Assembly: GCF_003217295.1 (NCBI RefSeq)
Contig: NZ_QJTJ01000003.1
Location: 170,468 to 234,467, forward strand
Direction: 5' to 3'
Source of the DNA: Ureibacillus chungkukjangi
Lineage (GTDB): Bacteria > Bacillota > Bacilli > Bacillales_A > Planococcaceae
DNA length: 64,000 bases
In this document: one piece after another, positions 1 to 11,099 of the stretch
How positions within the stretch are numbered: position 1 is the first letter of the stretch
Layout of the letters: every line of letters begins with the position of its first letter
Program-made: the position numbers and the translations under genes
The notes under the pieces: generated by a model
Databases searched by the model: none
What the model saw: the letters and a program-made list of their open reading frames with translations, nothing else
Told to the model about the DNA's origin: nothing

Positions 1-45
1 GGGGCAACCCAGTTACCACATCACGGACTTAAGGAGGTGTGTCTC

Positions 46-471
46 GTGGCTAAAAAAGTTATTAAAATTGTAAAACTTCAAATCCCTGCTGGTAAAGCTA
101 ATCCAGCTCCACCGGTTGGTCCTGCATTAGGTCAAGCAGGTGTTAATATCATGGGATTCTGTAAGGAGTTCAACGCTCGTACTGCTGACCAAGCTGGTTT
201 AATTATCCCAGTTGAAATCACAGTTTTCGAAGATCGTTCTTTCACTTTCATTACAAAAACTCCACCTGCAGCAGTGTTACTTAAAGTAGCAGCAGGTATC
301 CAATCTGGATCAGGTGAACCAAACCGTAAAAAAGTTGCAACGGTTAAACGTGATAAAGTTCGCGAAATCGCTGAACAAAAAATGCCAGACCTAAACGCTG
401 CTTCAGTTGAATCAGCAATGGCGATGGTTGAAGGTACAGCACGCAGCATGGGTATTGTTATCGAAGACTAA
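46..471 (+). CDS. rplK: 50S ribosomal protein L11
   Basis: L11 forms the base of the L7/L12 stalk with L10 on 23S rRNA, in the GTPase-associated centre. It is needed for factor-dependent GTP hydrolysis and stringent RelA activation, and is the thiopeptide target. The product is 141 aa, the usual family length, with the conserved PPVGPALG segment at residues 22-29. The start is GTG at 46, 8 bases after AAGGAGG (31-37); an in-frame GTG at 37 lies inside that site and is rejected. It is followed by rplA, so this is the usual rplK-rplA pair. Only 45 bases precede it, so its promoter is outside the window. Confidence 0.97.
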   Translation: MAKKVIKIVKLQIPAGKANPAPPVGPALGQAGVNIMGFCKEFNARTADQAGLIIPVEITVFEDRSFTFITKTPPAAVLLKVAAGIQSGSGEPNRKKVATVKRDKVREIAEQKMPDLNAASVESAMAMVEGTARSMGIVIED

Positions 472-522
472 TTCGTAACAAATATCTTGTTTACTTGATG
501 ATGAGAAGGCTTTTGTTTATTG

Positions 523-560
523 GAGGTTGCGGTAAGTTCTTTGGGAACAAGCGCAACCTC
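523..560 (+). promoter_or_regulatory. rplK-rplA intercistronic hairpin
   Basis: GAGGTTGCG (523-531) pairs perfectly with CGCAACCTC (552-560). The 20-base loop can add a small inner helix (GTTC with GAAC). No U-run follows, so it is not an intrinsic terminator. It lies about 50 bases upstream of the rplA ribosome-binding site. A translational operator or an mRNA processing site is possible; nothing in the sequence decides between them. Confidence 0.5.
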
Positions 561-610
561 TATTCGTGGGAGGAATATCCGCTATAACCACAATCAAGGA
601 GGAAATTATA

Positions 611-1309
611 ATGGTAAAAAAAGGTAAAAGACTGCAAGATGCAGCTAAATTAGTTGATCGTTCAACTTTATATACTGCTGAAGAAGCAATCGCTTTAGCA
701 AAACAAACAAGCACAGTAAAATTCGACGCAACAGTTGAAGTTGCTTTCAGACTTGGAATCGATACTCGTAAAAACGACCAACAAATCCGTGGTGCAGTAG
801 TACTACCAAACGGTACTGGTAAAACTCAACGTGTATTAGTATTCGCTAAAGGTGAAAAACTTAAAGAAGCTGAAGCTGCTGGTGCTGATTATGTAGGCGA
901 TGCAGAATTCATCACAAAAATCCAACAAGGTTGGTTTGACTTTGATGTAATCGTTGCAACTCCTGACATGATGGGTGAAGTTGGTAAACTTGGTCGTGTA
1001 TTAGGACCTAAAGGTTTAATGCCAAACCCTAAAACTGGTACAGTTACTTTCGACGTAACTAAAGCTATCAACGAAATTAAAGCTGGTAAAGTAGAATACC
1101 GCGCTGACAAAGCTGGTATCATCCACGCTCCTATCGGTAAAGTTTCATTTGAAACTGAAAAATTAGTTGAAAACTTCTTAGCTGTATTTGACGTAGTTCA
1201 AAAAGCAAAACCTGCTGCAGCTAAAGGTACTTACATGAAATCTGTAAACGTTACTTCTACAATGGGACCATCAGTGAAAATTGATTCTACTAACGTAGTT
1301 GTTAAATAA
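611..1309 (+). CDS. rplA: 50S ribosomal protein L1
   Basis: L1 binds the mobile L1 stalk of 23S rRNA at the tRNA E site and in many bacteria also represses its own operon through the mRNA. The product is 232 aa, as in Bacillus, beginning [16 protein letters not shown] 611 follows AAGGAGG at 596-602; the longer upstream reading has no good site. The family segment GPRGLMPNPK-like (here [15 protein letters not shown]) lies near residues 125-140. It lies 139 bases downstream of rplK across a hairpin and is followed by a new promoter for rplJ. Confidence 0.97.
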   Translation: MVKKGKRLQDAAKLVDRSTLYTAEEAIALAKQTSTVKFDATVEVAFRLGIDTRKNDQQIRGAVVLPNGTGKTQRVLVFAKGEKLKEAEAAGADYVGDAEFITKIQQGWFDFDVIVATPDMMGEVGKLGRVLGPKGLMPNPKTGTVTFDVTKAINEIKAGKVEYRADKAGIIHAPIGKVSFETEKLVENFLAVFDVVQKAKPAAAKGTYMKSVNVTSTMGPSVKIDSTNVVVK

Positions 1310-1346
1310 TATAAAATATTATTAAGTAATTTAATTATAAATAATA

Positions 1347-1375
1347 TTGACAACTATCATCATTCTTGTTAAGAT
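1347..1375 (+). promoter_or_regulatory. sigma-A promoter of rplJL
   Basis: TTGACA (1347-1352), a 17-base spacer and TAAGAT (1370-1375) form a strong housekeeping promoter directly upstream of the L10 leader. Transcription should start near 1382. Confidence 0.8.
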
Positions 1376-1387
1376 GAATGACGTTGT

Positions 1388-1530
1388 GAATATCCATTTG
1401 TACCGTAGACAGTAGGGGTGCTTAGCACTTAAAACAATCCCTACCGAGGACACAGAAATCAGATTCTTTTTTAGATGATGAATTTTCCGCCTCTAGTCTA
1501 CTCTAATGTGACTAGAGGCTTTACTTTTGT
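1388..1530 (+). ncRNA. L10-type ribosomal leader with attenuator
   Basis: The leader carries the paired segments AGTAGGGG (1411-1418) and CCCTAC (1440-1445) plus the ACCGAGGACAC stretch that I recall from Bacillales L10 leaders, which bind the L10-L12 complex to autoregulate rplJL. At its end GCCTCTAGT (1489-1497) pairs with ACTAGAGGC (1511-1519), followed by the U-rich TTTACTTTT, which looks like an attenuator. It sits between the rplJ promoter and the rplJ ribosome-binding site. Confidence 0.8.
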
Positions 1531-1567
1531 CGGTATAAATGACCCATTCTAATAGGAGGTGTCAATC

Positions 1568-2068
1568 ATGAGCAATGTAATTGAAACTAAAAAAGCAGTC
1601 GTACAAGAAATCGCTGAAAAATTCCAAGCAGCAGCATCAGTTGTTGTAGTGGATTACCGTGGTTTAACTGTTGGTCAAGTTACAGAACTTCGTAAACAAC
1701 TTCGTGAAGCAGGTGTTGAGTTCAAAGTATACAAAAATACTTTAACTCGTCGTGCATCTGAAATCGCTGGTGTTGATGGAATTAACGAATTCTTAACTGG
1801 TCCAAACGCTGTTGCGTTCTCTAACGAAGACGTAGTAGCTCCAGCGAAAATCATCAATGATTTCGCTAAAAAGAACGAAGCGCTTGAAATCAAAGCAGGT
1901 ATCATCGAAGGTAACGTTTCTTCAGCTGATGATGTGAAAGCTCTTGCTGAACTTCCATCACGCGAAGGTTTACTATCTATGCTTTTATCTGTACTTCAAG
2001 CTCCAGTGCGCAACTTCGCACTTGCAACAAAAGCTGTTGCAGAACAAAAAGAAGAGCAAGGCGCTTAA
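1568..2068 (+). CDS. rplJ: 50S ribosomal protein L10
   Basis: L10 anchors the L7/L12 dimers on the ribosome stalk. The product is 166 aa, equal to the Bacillus protein, with the conserved [18 protein letters not shown] region near residues 31-48 and the C-terminal helix ending AEQKEEQGA that binds L12. ATG 1568 lies 7 bases after TAGGAGGT (1553-1560); an ATG-less longer frame from 1559 overlaps that site. It is co-transcribed with rplL, and the L10 leader upstream suggests autogenous control. Confidence 0.97.
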   Translation: MSNVIETKKAVVQEIAEKFQAAASVVVVDYRGLTVGQVTELRKQLREAGVEFKVYKNTLTRRASEIAGVDGINEFLTGPNAVAFSNEDVVAPAKIINDFAKKNEALEIKAGIIEGNVSSADDVKALAELPSREGLLSMLLSVLQAPVRNFALATKAVAEQKEEQGA

Positions 2069-2147
2069 TAGTAGCCTAAACTTCAAAACAACAAACTTAA
2101 GGCAAATTGCCTAAAAAAATACAACATCCATATAGGAGGAAAATAAA

Positions 2148-2507
2148 ATGAACAAAGATCAAATCTTAGAAGCTATCAAAGCTATGACAGTTCTTGAGTT
2201 AAACGACTTAGTAAAAGCAATCGAAGAAGAATTCGGTGTAACAGCTGCTGCTCCTGTAGCAGTAGTAGGTGGCGGTGCAGCTGCAGTTGAAGAAAAAACT
2301 GAGTTTGACGTAGTACTAGCTTCTGCTGGTGACCAAAAAATTAAAGTAATCAAAGTGGTACGTGAAATCACTGGTCTTGGCTTAAAAGAAGCTAAAGAAG
2401 TAGTAGATAACGCTCCTAAAGCATTAAAAGAAGGCGTTTCTAAAGAAGAAGCAGAAGAAATGAAAGCTAAACTTGAAGAAGTTGGCGCTTCAATCGAAGT
2501 TAAATAA
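2148..2507 (+). CDS. rplL: 50S ribosomal protein L7/L12
   Basis: L7/L12 is the multicopy acidic stalk protein that recruits translational GTPases. The product is 119 aa with three recognisable parts: an N-terminal dimerisation domain (1-35), an Ala/Val/Gly-rich hinge (about 36-50) and a C-terminal factor-binding domain including [12 protein letters not shown] (near 78-89). ATG 2148 follows TAGGAGG. It lies 79 bases behind rplJ and is closed by an intrinsic terminator. Confidence 0.97.
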   Translation: MNKDQILEAIKAMTVLELNDLVKAIEEEFGVTAAAPVAVVGGGAAAVEEKTEFDVVLASAGDQKIKVIKVVREITGLGLKEAKEVVDNAPKALKEGVSKEEAEEMKAKLEEVGASIEVK

Positions 2508-2538
2508 TTTCTGACTTACCTTATTTTCAATAAATAAA

Positions 2539-2577
2539 GAAAGCTCGTCTTTTTGACGGGCTTTCTTCATTTTCTTT
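2539..2577 (+). terminator. rplL terminator
   Basis: GAAAGCTCGTC (2539-2549) pairs with GACGGGCTTTC (2555-2565) around TTTTT, followed by TTCATTTTCTTT. It ends the rplJL transcript. Confidence 0.85.
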
Positions 2578-2629
2578 GGCGGATAGGATGGTTTGAAATT
2601 ATGGATATCCCGTAAAGATGCGCCATTGA

Positions 2630-2663
2630 TTTGTCGTGTTACGGCGACAAACCTTGTTTTTTT
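2630..2663 (+). terminator. hairpin with U-run ahead of the methyltransferase gene
   Basis: TTTGTCG (2630-2636) pairs with CGACAAA (2645-2651), followed by CCTTGTTTTTTT. It has terminator form but lies only a few bases before the ribosome-binding site of the gene at 2681. It could be a second rplL terminator or an attenuator for that gene. Confidence 0.45.
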
Positions 2664-2680
2664 AAAGGAGGGCACGTTAG

Positions 2681-3283
2681 ATGTCTGAACACTATTATTC
2701 AAATAAGCCTCAAACTGAAAGTAAACCACGCCAATGGAAATTTACGTTACTCGGAAATTCGTTTTTATTTGAAACGGACTCTGGAGTATTTAGTAAAAGC
2801 GAAGTAGATTTTGGATCCCGTGTTTTAATTGAAGCTTTCCAAAATCCTGAAATAGAAGGTACGATATTGGATGTCGGTTGTGGTTATGGCCCAATTGGAC
2901 TGTCGATTGCAAAGCAAAATCCAGAGCGTACTGTTTATATGATGGATATTAACGAAAGAGCGGTTGCGCTATCGAAGAAAAATGCGCAATTAAACGGAAT
3001 TCAAAATGTACGAATTTTTGAAAGTGATGGCCTAGCTTCTGTAGAAGAAGGATTACAGGTAGCCGCAATTTTAACTAACCCACCGATTCGTGCAGGGAAA
3101 GAAACTGTATTTAAAATCTATGACGGTGCTTTTGAAAAGTTATCGATTGGTGGAGAATTGTGGATTGTAATTCAGAAGAAACAAGGGGCGCCATCAACGA
3201 TGAATCATTTAGAAGAAAAGTTTGCAGAGGTTGAAGTAGTCGAGAAGAAGAAGGGTTATTGGATTATACGAGCTAAAAAGTAG
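2681..3283 (+). CDS. Class I SAM-dependent methyltransferase, RsmC/YbxB-like
   Basis: Probable small-subunit rRNA guanine-N2 methyltransferase of the RsmC/YbxB family, usually found between rplL and rpoB in Bacillales. The 200-aa product has the SAM-binding motif DVGCGYGP at 64-71 and a catalytic NPPIRAGK at 133-140, where the NPP motif positions the target base; the family form is usually NPPF/Y/I. It lacks the duplicated N-terminal domain of enterobacterial RsmC, as expected for the short Gram-positive form. ATG 2681 follows AAAGGAGGG with good spacing. The exact rRNA target is inferred from the family, not from this sequence. Confidence 0.85.
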   Translation: MSEHYYSNKPQTESKPRQWKFTLLGNSFLFETDSGVFSKSEVDFGSRVLIEAFQNPEIEGTILDVGCGYGPIGLSIAKQNPERTVYMMDINERAVALSKKNAQLNGIQNVRIFESDGLASVEEGLQVAAILTNPPIRAGKETVFKIYDGAFEKLSIGGELWIVIQKKQGAPSTMNHLEEKFAEVEVVEKKKGYWIIRAKK

Positions 3284-3346
3284 TTTTTTGTTTCCAGTTT
3301 CGCTATAAATAGTATATGGAAATAAAAGCTCCAAGTGTATAAAATA

Positions 3347-3380
3347 TTGACTTGACAAAATGGCTATGATAACATAATAA
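3347..3380 (+). promoter_or_regulatory. Overlapping sigma-A promoters of rpoBC
   Basis: TTGACA (3352-3357), 17 bases and TAATAA (3375-3380) form a near-consensus promoter. An overlapping alternative offset by five bases is TTGACT (3347-3352), 17 bases and TAACAT (3370-3375). Either gives rpoB a leader of roughly 190 bases. Confidence 0.75.
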
Positions 3381-3507
3381 AATGCAAAATTATTATTTTG
3401 TGGGAGTTTGCCCTTTTGTATGCAATGCATTTTATATGGGTATACTTACCACGGATAAGTTTAGTTTAACCGAAAATGACTCTTGAGAAAAGACTCGTTT
3501 TCTTTTT

Positions 3508-3549
3508 GTCTTTGGAAATCATACACCATTTACATGGTTTTGCAAAGAC
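3508..3549 (+). promoter_or_regulatory. Long imperfect hairpin in the rpoB leader
   Basis: GTCTTTG (3508-3514) pairs with CAAAGAC (3543-3549). Inside it AAATCAT pairs with ATGGTTT (one wobble pair), leaving an 11-base apical loop. No U-run follows. It ends about 30 bases before the rpoB start, so it could affect rpoB translation or mRNA stability. Confidence 0.45.
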
Positions 3550-3579
3550 CTATTATCGCTTTAATGAGGGGTGAATGAG

Positions 3580-6500
3580 TTGACAGGTCAACTAGTTCAG
3601 TACGGACAACACCGCCAGCGTAGAAGCTTTGCGCGTATTAAAGAGGTGCTGGAGCTTCCGAATTTAATTGAGATTCAAACAGCATCTTACGAGTGGTTCC
3701 TTGAAGAAGGGTTGCGTGAGATGTTCCGCGACATTTCTCCAATCGAAGATTTTACAGGTAATCTTTCACTTGAATTCATCGATTACAGTTTAGGTGAACC
3801 TAAATATGATGTGGATGAATGTAAAGAGCGTGATGTAACTTATGCAGCACCATTGCGTGTAAAGGTACGTCTCCACAACAAAGAAACAGATGAAGTGAAA
3901 GAGCAAGATGTTTTCATGGGGGATTTCCCTTTGATGACAGAAACAGGCACATTTGTTATTAACGGTGCCGAACGTGTAATTGTTTCACAATTAGTTCGTT
4001 CTCCAAGCGTTTACTTCCATGATAAAACTGATAAGAACGGTAAAAAAGGCTTTGGTGCTACTGTAATTCCGAACCGTGGTGCTTGGTTAGAGTACGAAAC
4101 AGATGCGAAAGATGTAGTTTACGTACGAATTGATCGTACTCGTAAATTACCTGTTACAGTATTATTACGTGCGTTAGGATTCGGTTCAGACCAAGAAATC
4201 ATTGATATTCTTGGTGATAACGAATATCTAAGAAACACGCTTGAAAAAGATAATACTGATAGCACTGAAAAAGCGCTTTTAGAAATCTATGAGCGTCTTC
4301 GTCCTGGTGAACCACCAACGGTTGAAAGTGCAAAAAGCTTATTATATTCTCGTTTCTTCGATGCTAAACGCTATGATTTAGCAAACGTTGGACGCTATAA
4401 AATGAACAAAAAGCTTCACATTAAAAATCGTTTATTCAACCAAACGATTGCCGAAACTCTTGTAGATCCAGAAACAGGAGAAATTTTAGTAGAAGCGGGT
4501 ACAACATTAGACCGTCGTAATTTGGATCGTATTATTCCTTATTTAGAAAACGGTATCGGCTTCCGTACATTATCACAAGTTGGTGGTGTATTAGAGGAAG
4601 ATGTAACTATCCAATCTATTAAAATTTTCGCACCAAATGATGAAGCGCAAAAAGAAATCAACATTATTTCTAACGCTTATATTGAAGAAGAAGTGAAGAA
4701 CATTACGCCTGCTGACGTAATTGCTTCAATGTCATATTTCTTCAACCTATTATATGGCGTAGGAAATACAGATGATATCGACCATTTAGGTAACCGTCGC
4801 TTACGTTCAGTAGGTGAGCTGTTACAAAACCAATTCCGTATCGGTTTATCTCGTATGGAACGTGTTGTACGTGAACGTATGTCTATTAACGACACAGCGT
4901 CTATCGTACCTCAACAATTAATCAATATTCGTCCTGTTATTGCTTCAATTAAAGAGTTCTTTGGTAGCTCACAATTATCGCAATTCATGGACCAAACAAA
5001 CCCGTTAGCAGAGTTAACACACAAACGTCGTCTTTCTGCATTAGGGCCTGGTGGTTTAACTCGTGAACGTGCTGGTATGGAAGTACGTGACGTTCACTAC
5101 TCTCACTATGGTCGTATGTGTCCAATCGAGACACCAGAGGGTCCAAACATTGGGTTAATTAACTCACTATCTTCATTTGCAAAAGTGAACAAATTCGGTT
5201 TCATTGAAACACCATATCGTCGTGTGGATCCTGAAACAAGTCGAGTAACTGAACATATCGATTACTTAACTGCTGATGAAGAAGATAACTACATCGTTGC
5301 ACAGGCCAATTCACCATTAAATGATGATGGTTCATTTACAAACGAAGAAGTTTTAGGTCGTTTCCGTGGGGATAACACAGTCTTCAAAAGAGATCGTGTT
5401 GACTACATGGACGTATCTCCAAAACAAGTAGTTTCTGCTGCGACAGCTTGTATCCCGTTCTTAGAAAACGATGACTCAAACCGTGCATTAATGGGCGCGA
5501 ACATGCAACGTCAAGCGGTTCCTTTATTAAACCCAGAATCACCATTTGTTGGAACTGGTATGGAACACGTAGATGCTCGTGACTCAGGTGCTGCTGTAGT
5601 TAACAAATTCCACGGAATTGTTGAACATGTAGAAGCTCGTTCAATTCATGTTCGTCGTATCGAAGAAATTGATGGGAAAGAAGTTAAAGGTGAATTAACG
5701 AAATATAAACTTCAAAAATTCACTCGTTCTAACCATGGTACTTCAATTAACCAACGTCCAATCGTTACAGTTGGCGATCGTGTTAAACCAAAAGATATTT
5801 TAGCTGATGGTCCTTCTATGGAACTTGGTGAACTTGCTCTTGGTCGTAACGTATTAGTTGCCTTCATGACTTGGGAAGGTTTTAACTATGAAGATGCTGT
5901 TATTATGAACGAACGTCTTGTGAAAGATGATGTTTATACTTCTGTTCATATTGAAGAATATGAGTCAGAGTCTCGTGATACAAAACTAGGACCTGAAGAA
6001 ATCACTCGCGATATTCCTAATGTTGGTGAAGATGCTCTTCGTAACCTAGATGATCGTGGAATTATCCGTATTGGTGCGGAAGTTCGCGATGGTGACATTT
6101 TAGTAGGTAAAGTAACACCTAAGGGAGTAACAGAGTTAACGGCTGAAGAACGTTTACTACATGCTATCTTTGGTGAGAAAGCTCGTGAAGTTCGTGATAC
6201 ATCTCTACGCGTACCTCATGGAGCAGGCGGTATTATACTAGATGTTAAAGTCTTCAATCGTGAAGATGGTGATGAATTACCACCGGGTGTTAACCAATTA
6301 GTTCGTGCTTATATTGTTCAAAAACGTAAAATTCGCGTTGGGGACAAAATGGCCGGACGTCACGGTAACAAAGGGGTAATCTCACGTATCTTACCTGAAG
6401 AGGATATGCCGTTTATGCCAGACGGAACACCTGTTGATATCATGTTAAACCCACTTGGGGTACCATCTCGTATGAACATCGGACAAGTATTAGAGCTTCA

Positions 6501-7134
6501 CTTAGGTATGGCTGCTCGTTACTTAGGTCTTCATATGGCTTCACCAGTATTTGATGGTGCTAACGAACAAGATGTATGGGAAACAATGGAAGAAGCAGGT
6601 ATGAACCGTGATGGTAAGACAATTCTTTATGATGGTCGCTCAGGTGAACCATTAGACAACCGTGTATCTGTTGGTATCATGTACATGATCAAACTAGCTC
6701 ACATGGTTGATGACAAACTTCACGCTCGTTCAACAGGTCCTTACTCACTCGTTACACAACAACCACTTGGTGGTAAGGCGCAATTTGGTGGACAACGTTT
6801 TGGTGAGATGGAGGTATGGGCACTTGAAGCATATGGTGCTGCTTATACTCTTCAAGAAATCTTGACAATTAAATCAGATGACGTTGTTGGACGTGTGAAA
6901 ACTTATGAAGCAATTGTTAAAGGTGAAAGTGTTCCAGAACCAGGAGTTCCAGAGTCTTTCAAAGTATTAATAAAAGAGCTTCAATCACTGGGATTAGATG
7001 TTAAAATGCTTACAATCAATGACGAAGAAGTTGAACTTCGCGACTTAGATGACGAAGATGAGCTTCAACCAACTGATGCGTTAAATATTTTACCAGCTAG
7101 TGAAAAAGAAGATGCTGTTGAGTCTGTAGAATAG
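3580..7134 (+). CDS. rpoB: DNA-directed RNA polymerase beta subunit
   Basis: Catalytic beta subunit of RNA polymerase, 1184 aa from this start, close to the Bacillus length. The start is TTG 3580, as in Bacillus (protein begins with the TGQLVQYG block), placed 5 bases after GAGGGGTGA (3566-3574). GTG 3571 is within that site. The rifampicin region (about residues 460-490) has the sensitive residues: Q468 in SQFMDQ, the H of LTHKRR and the S of RRLSALG. The block [12 protein letters not shown] near residue 920 is the conserved active-site and switch region. The C-terminus is acidic. A hairpin with U-run separates it from rpoC. Confidence 0.98.
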   Translation: MTGQLVQYGQHRQRRSFARIKEVLELPNLIEIQTASYEWFLEEGLREMFRDISPIEDFTGNLSLEFIDYSLGEPKYDVDECKERDVTYAAPLRVKVRLHNKETDEVKEQDVFMGDFPLMTETGTFVINGAERVIVSQLVRSPSVYFHDKTDKNGKKGFGATVIPNRGAWLEYETDAKDVVYVRIDRTRKLPVTVLLRALGFGSDQEIIDILGDNEYLRNTLEKDNTDSTEKALLEIYERLRPGEPPTVESAKSLLYSRFFDAKRYDLANVGRYKMNKKLHIKNRLFNQTIAETLVDPETGEILVEAGTTLDRRNLDRIIPYLENGIGFRTLSQVGGVLEEDVTIQSIKIFAPNDEAQKEINIISNAYIEEEVKNITPADVIASMSYFFNLLYGVGNTDDIDHLGNRRLRSVGELLQNQFRIGLSRMERVVRERMSINDTASIVPQQLINIRPVIASIKEFFGSSQLSQFMDQTNPLAELTHKRRLSALGPGGLTRERAGMEVRDVHYSHYGRMCPIETPEGPNIGLINSLSSFAKVNKFGFIETPYRRVDPETSRVTEHIDYLTADEEDNYIVAQANSPLNDDGSFTNEEVLGRFRGDNTVFKRDRVDYMDVSPKQVVSAATACIPFLENDDSNRALMGANMQRQAVPLLNPESPFVGTGMEHVDARDSGAAVVNKFHGIVEHVEARSIHVRRIEEIDGKEVKGELTKYKLQKFTRSNHGTSINQRPIVTVGDRVKPKDILADGPSMELGELALGRNVLVAFMTWEGFNYEDAVIMNERLVKDDVYTSVHIEEYESESRDTKLGPEEITRDIPNVGEDALRNLDDRGIIRIGAEVRDGDILVGKVTPKGVTELTAEERLLHAIFGEKAREVRDTSLRVPHGAGGIILDVKVFNREDGDELPPGVNQLVRAYIVQKRKIRVGDKMAGRHGNKGVISRILPEEDMPFMPDGTPVDIMLNPLGVPSRMNIGQVLELHLGMAARYLGLHMASPVFDGANEQDVWETMEEAGMNRDGKTILYDGRSGEPLDNRVSVGIMYMIKLAHMVDDKLHARSTGPYSLVTQQPLGGKAQFGGQRFGEMEVWALEAYGAAYTLQEILTIKSDDVVGRVKTYEAIVKGESVPEPGVPESFKVLIKELQSLGLDVKMLTINDEEVELRDLDDEDELQPTDALNILPASEKEDAVESVE

Positions 7135-7145
7135 TCTAAAAGTAT

Positions 7146-7183
7146 CGGGCAGGAGGAAGCACATTCTGCCTGCCCGGTTTTTA
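7146..7183 (+). terminator. Terminator-like hairpin between rpoB and rpoC
   Basis: CGGGCAGG (7146-7153) pairs with CCTGCCCG (7169-7176), with further pairing inside, followed directly by GTTTTTAATTTT. It is a strong intrinsic-terminator shape inside what should be one rpoB-rpoC transcript; partial read-through or antitermination is implied. Confidence 0.7.
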
Positions 7184-7263
7184 ATTTTATATAAATGAAT
7201 TAATTGTTGAGCTTCGGAATCGGAAAGTCGTTAGAGGACTTATACTAAAGGGAGGTAGGCTCC

Positions 7264-10200
7264 TTGATAGACGTTAATGAATTTGAATATATGAAAATTG
7301 GTTTAGCTTCACCAGACAAGATTCGTTCTTGGTCTTATGGAGAAGTAAAAAAACCAGAAACAATTAACTACCGTACGTTAAAACCAGAAAAAGATGGTCT
7401 GTTCTGTGAACGCATTTTCGGACCTACAAAAGACTGGGAATGTCACTGTGGTAAATACAAACGTGTACGCTATAAAGGCGTAGTTTGTGACCGTTGTGGT
7501 GTTGAAGTAACTCGTGCAAAAGTTCGTCGTGAACGTATGGGTCATATTGAGCTTGCAGCGCCTGTATCACATATCTGGTACTTCAAAGGTATTCCAAGCC
7601 GTATGGGACTTATCCTTGATATGTCACCTCGTGCATTAGAAGAAGTAATCTACTTTGCTTCATATGTTGTAATCGAAGCAGGCGATACTAGCTTAGATAA
7701 AAAGCAACTTTTATCTGAAAAAGAATATCGTGCATACCGTGAAAAATTCGGTGCTACTTTCGAAGCGGCAATGGGTGCAGAGGCAATCAAAAAACTTTTA
7801 GAATCAATTGATCTAGAAGATGAAACAAACACTTTAAAAGAAGAGTTAAAATCGGCTCAAGGGCAACGTCGTACTCGTGCGATTAAACGCCTTGAAGTAA
7901 TCGAGTCATTCCGTAACTCTGGCAATAAGCCAGAATGGATGATTTTAGAAGTACTTCCTGTAATACCACCAGAGCTTCGTCCAATGGTGCAATTAGATGG
8001 TGGTCGTTTTGCAACTTCTGACTTAAACGATTTATATCGTCGTGTTATTAACCGTAACAACCGTTTAAAACGTTTATTAGACCTTGGTGCACCAAGCATC
8101 ATCGTACAAAACGAAAAACGTATGCTACAAGAAGCGGTTGATGCATTGATCGATAACGGTCGTCGTGGTCGTCCTGTAACAGGTCCGGGTAACCGTCCTT
8201 TAAAATCCCTTTCACATATGCTAAAAGGGAAACAAGGTCGTTTCCGTCAAAACTTACTTGGTAAACGTGTAGACTATTCTGGTCGTTCGGTTATCGTAGT
8301 AGGTCCAAACTTAAAAATGTACCAATGTGGTCTTCCAAAAGAAATGGCTATCGAGTTATTCAAACCTTTCGTAATGAAAGAGCTTGTTGAACGAGGTCTT
8401 GCCCATAACATTAAGAGTGCAAAACGTAAAATTGAGCGTATGCACAATGAAGTTTGGGATGTTTTAGAAGATGTTATCCGTGAGCATCCAGTGTTACTTA
8501 ACCGTGCACCAACGCTTCACAGACTTGGTATTCAGGCATTTGAGCCTACATTAGTAGAAGGTCGTGCAATTCGTCTTCACCCATTAGTATGTACAGCTTA
8601 TAATGCTGACTTCGATGGTGACCAAATGGCGGTTCACGTTCCATTATCAGCGGAAGCACAAGCAGAAGCTCGTTTACTTATGTTAGCTGCTCAAAATATC
8701 TTAAACCCTAAAGATGGTAAACCAGTTGTTACTCCATCTCAGGATATGGTATTAGGTAACTATTACTTAACTCTTGAGCGTGAAGGAGCACGTGGTGAAG
8801 GTTCTATCTTCTATGGTCCAGATGAAGTGTTAATTGCATACCAAACAGGTAATGTACACTTACACACACGTATTGCGATTAAAGCAAGTTCATTAAACAA
8901 CCAAACATTCACAGAAGAGCAAAATAAGCAATATCTGTTAACAACGGTTGGTAAGGTAATATTCAACGAAATTCTTCCTGAATCATTCCCATACATTAAT
9001 GAGCCGACATCTGAGAACTTAGAACAAGAAACACCACAACAATACTTCGCATCTTTAACGATTGATGAAGATACTTTACAACAACTTAAAACATCTGACG
9101 GCTACAATGAGCTATCAGAAGGTGAAAAAGTTGAAGCTGAACGTCGAGCTGTGTTAGTAAAACACTTTGCTTCAGTTAAAACAATTAGTCCATTCCGTAA
9201 GAAATTCTTAGGTAATATCATTGCTGAAGTATTTAAACGATTCCATATTACAGAAACGTCTAAAATGCTTGACCGTATGAAAGACCTAGGATTTAAATAT
9301 TCAACTAAAGCAGGTATTACAGTTGCGATCTCAGATATCGTAGTATTACCAGAAAAAGTTGGAATTCTAGAAGAAGCACAGAAAAAAGTAGATAAAGTAA
9401 TGGTTCAATTCCGTCGTGGTTTAATTACGGAAGAAGAACGTTATGACCGTGTAATTTCAAGCTGGTCTGCAGCCAAAGATGACATTCAGTCTAAACTGAT
9501 GGACTCTTTACCAGATACAAACCCGATCTTCATGATGAGTGACTCTGGTGCCCGTGGTAACGCATCTAACTTTACGCAGCTAGCAGGTATGCGTGGATTA
9601 ATGGCCAACCCGGCTGGTCGTATTATCGAACTTCCAATCAAATCTTCATTCCGTGAAGGTTTAACAGTATTGGAATACTTCATCTCTACTCACGGTGCTC
9701 GTAAAGGTCTAGCCGATACAGCATTAAAAACTGCCGATTCAGGTTACTTAACTCGTCGTTTAGTTGACGTAGCACAAGATGTTATCGTACGTGAAGACGA
9801 TTGTGGAACTGATCGTGGTTTAACTATTGGTGCGTTAATGGAAGGTACTGAAGTTATCGAAATGTTAGATGAGCGTATTATCGGTCGTCATACAAAGAAA
9901 ACAATTTACCACCCAGAAACTGGTGCTGTCATTTTATCTCGTGACGAGTTAATTACTCAAGATATCGCTCGTGTTATTGAAGATGTGGGTATAACTGAGG
10001 TAACAATCCGTTCAGCATTCACATGTAATACTAAACATGGGGTATGTAAAAAATGTTACGGTATCAACCTAGCAACAGGTGAAGAGGTTGAAGTTGGTGA
10101 AGCAGTAGGTATCATTGCTGCTCAATCTATCGGTGAGCCTGGTACGCAGTTAACGATGCGTACATTCCATACTGGTGGGGTAGCTGGTAACGATATTACA

Positions 10201-10947
10201 CAAGGTCTTCCACGTATCCAAGAGATCTTTGAGTCACGTAACCCTAAAGGGCAAGCGGTAATCTCTGAAATCTCGGGTAAAGTTTCTGAAATCGAAGAAA
10301 TCCGTGAAGGCTTGAAAGAAATTACAATCCAAGGTGAAATCGAAACTCGTAAGTACCAAGCGCCATATAATGCGCGTTTAAAAGTACAACTAGAAGATGA
10401 AATCATACCTGGACAAATTCTAACAGAAGGTTCAATTGATCCTAAACAATTATTAAAAGTTAAGGACGTTGCCACTGTACAAGAATACTTATTAAAAGAA
10501 GTACAAAAAGTATACCGTATGCAAGGGGTAGAAATTGGAGATAAACATATCGAGGTTATGGTACGCCAAATGCTTCGTAAAGTTCGTGTAATTGAAGCGG
10601 GAGATACTGAGTTATTACCTGGTTCATTACTAGATATTCACCAATTCGCTGAGGCAAACAAAGAAGTAATTCTAAGTGGTAAAGTACCGGCAACTTGTCG
10701 TCCTGTTATCCTTGGTATTACGAAAGCCTCTCTTGAAACGGAATCATTCCTATCTGCTGCATCATTCCAAGAAACAACTCGTGTGTTAACGGATGCTGCA
10801 ATCAAAGGTAAGCGTGATGAGCTTCTAGGTCTGAAGGAAAATGTTATTATCGGTAAGCTAGTTCCGGCTGGTACTGGTATGCAACGCTACCGTCAAATTC
10901 GCATGGAAAAAACAGACGAACTAGAAGAAGTTGCTACAGTAGAATAA
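7264..10947 (+). CDS. rpoC: DNA-directed RNA polymerase beta-prime subunit
   Basis: Largest RNA polymerase subunit, 1227 aa. The start is TTG 7264 behind AAGGGAGGT, as in Bacillus. The N-terminal zinc site is C60, C62, C75 and C78. The catalytic Mg-binding motif NADFDGD is at 447-453. A second zinc-ribbon cysteine cluster lies in [13 protein letters not shown] (near 922-934). The protein is about 28 aa longer than the Bacillus subtilis form as I remember it, because of an acidic insertion around residues 585-640, after the [14 protein letters not shown] block. Everything else aligns closely. Confidence 0.98.
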   Translation: MIDVNEFEYMKIGLASPDKIRSWSYGEVKKPETINYRTLKPEKDGLFCERIFGPTKDWECHCGKYKRVRYKGVVCDRCGVEVTRAKVRRERMGHIELAAPVSHIWYFKGIPSRMGLILDMSPRALEEVIYFASYVVIEAGDTSLDKKQLLSEKEYRAYREKFGATFEAAMGAEAIKKLLESIDLEDETNTLKEELKSAQGQRRTRAIKRLEVIESFRNSGNKPEWMILEVLPVIPPELRPMVQLDGGRFATSDLNDLYRRVINRNNRLKRLLDLGAPSIIVQNEKRMLQEAVDALIDNGRRGRPVTGPGNRPLKSLSHMLKGKQGRFRQNLLGKRVDYSGRSVIVVGPNLKMYQCGLPKEMAIELFKPFVMKELVERGLAHNIKSAKRKIERMHNEVWDVLEDVIREHPVLLNRAPTLHRLGIQAFEPTLVEGRAIRLHPLVCTAYNADFDGDQMAVHVPLSAEAQAEARLLMLAAQNILNPKDGKPVVTPSQDMVLGNYYLTLEREGARGEGSIFYGPDEVLIAYQTGNVHLHTRIAIKASSLNNQTFTEEQNKQYLLTTVGKVIFNEILPESFPYINEPTSENLEQETPQQYFASLTIDEDTLQQLKTSDGYNELSEGEKVEAERRAVLVKHFASVKTISPFRKKFLGNIIAEVFKRFHITETSKMLDRMKDLGFKYSTKAGITVAISDIVVLPEKVGILEEAQKKVDKVMVQFRRGLITEEERYDRVISSWSAAKDDIQSKLMDSLPDTNPIFMMSDSGARGNASNFTQLAGMRGLMANPAGRIIELPIKSSFREGLTVLEYFISTHGARKGLADTALKTADSGYLTRRLVDVAQDVIVREDDCGTDRGLTIGALMEGTEVIEMLDERIIGRHTKKTIYHPETGAVILSRDELITQDIARVIEDVGITEVTIRSAFTCNTKHGVCKKCYGINLATGEEVEVGEAVGIIAAQSIGEPGTQLTMRTFHTGGVAGNDITQGLPRIQEIFESRNPKGQAVISEISGKVSEIEEIREGLKEITIQGEIETRKYQAPYNARLKVQLEDEIIPGQILTEGSIDPKQLLKVKDVATVQEYLLKEVQKVYRMQGVEIGDKHIEVMVRQMLRKVRVIEAGDTELLPGSLLDIHQFAEANKEVILSGKVPATCRPVILGITKASLETESFLSAASFQETTRVLTDAAIKGKRDELLGLKENVIIGKLVPAGTGMQRYRQIRMEKTDELEEVATVE

Positions 10948-10975
10948 TTATTCAAGTTATTTGAATGAAAATAGA

Positions 10976-11015
10976 GAAATTCCTTGGGAGATTATGCATC
11001 TCCCAAGAGAATTTC
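10976..11015 (+). terminator. Hairpin after rpoC
   Basis: GAAATTC plus TTGGGAGAT (10976-10992) pairs with ATCTCCCAA plus GAATTTC (10998-11015), a very stable stem. What follows (AATAAAATATTT) is only weakly U-rich, so termination may be partial. A new promoter begins 11 bases later. Confidence 0.65.
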
Positions 11016-11025
11016 AATAAAATAT

Positions 11026-11054
11026 TTGACAGTTTAAATTGATAGTGTTAATAT
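11026..11054 (+). promoter_or_regulatory. sigma-A promoter of the L7Ae-like/str genes
   Basis: TTGACA (11026-11031), exactly 17 bases and TAATAT (11049-11054). It drives the L7Ae-like gene and probably rpsL-rpsG-fusA-tuf. Confidence 0.85.
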
Positions 11055-11099
11055 ACTTAAGGTTGATAGTTAACTGTCTGTACTTTGGAGGATATGAAA

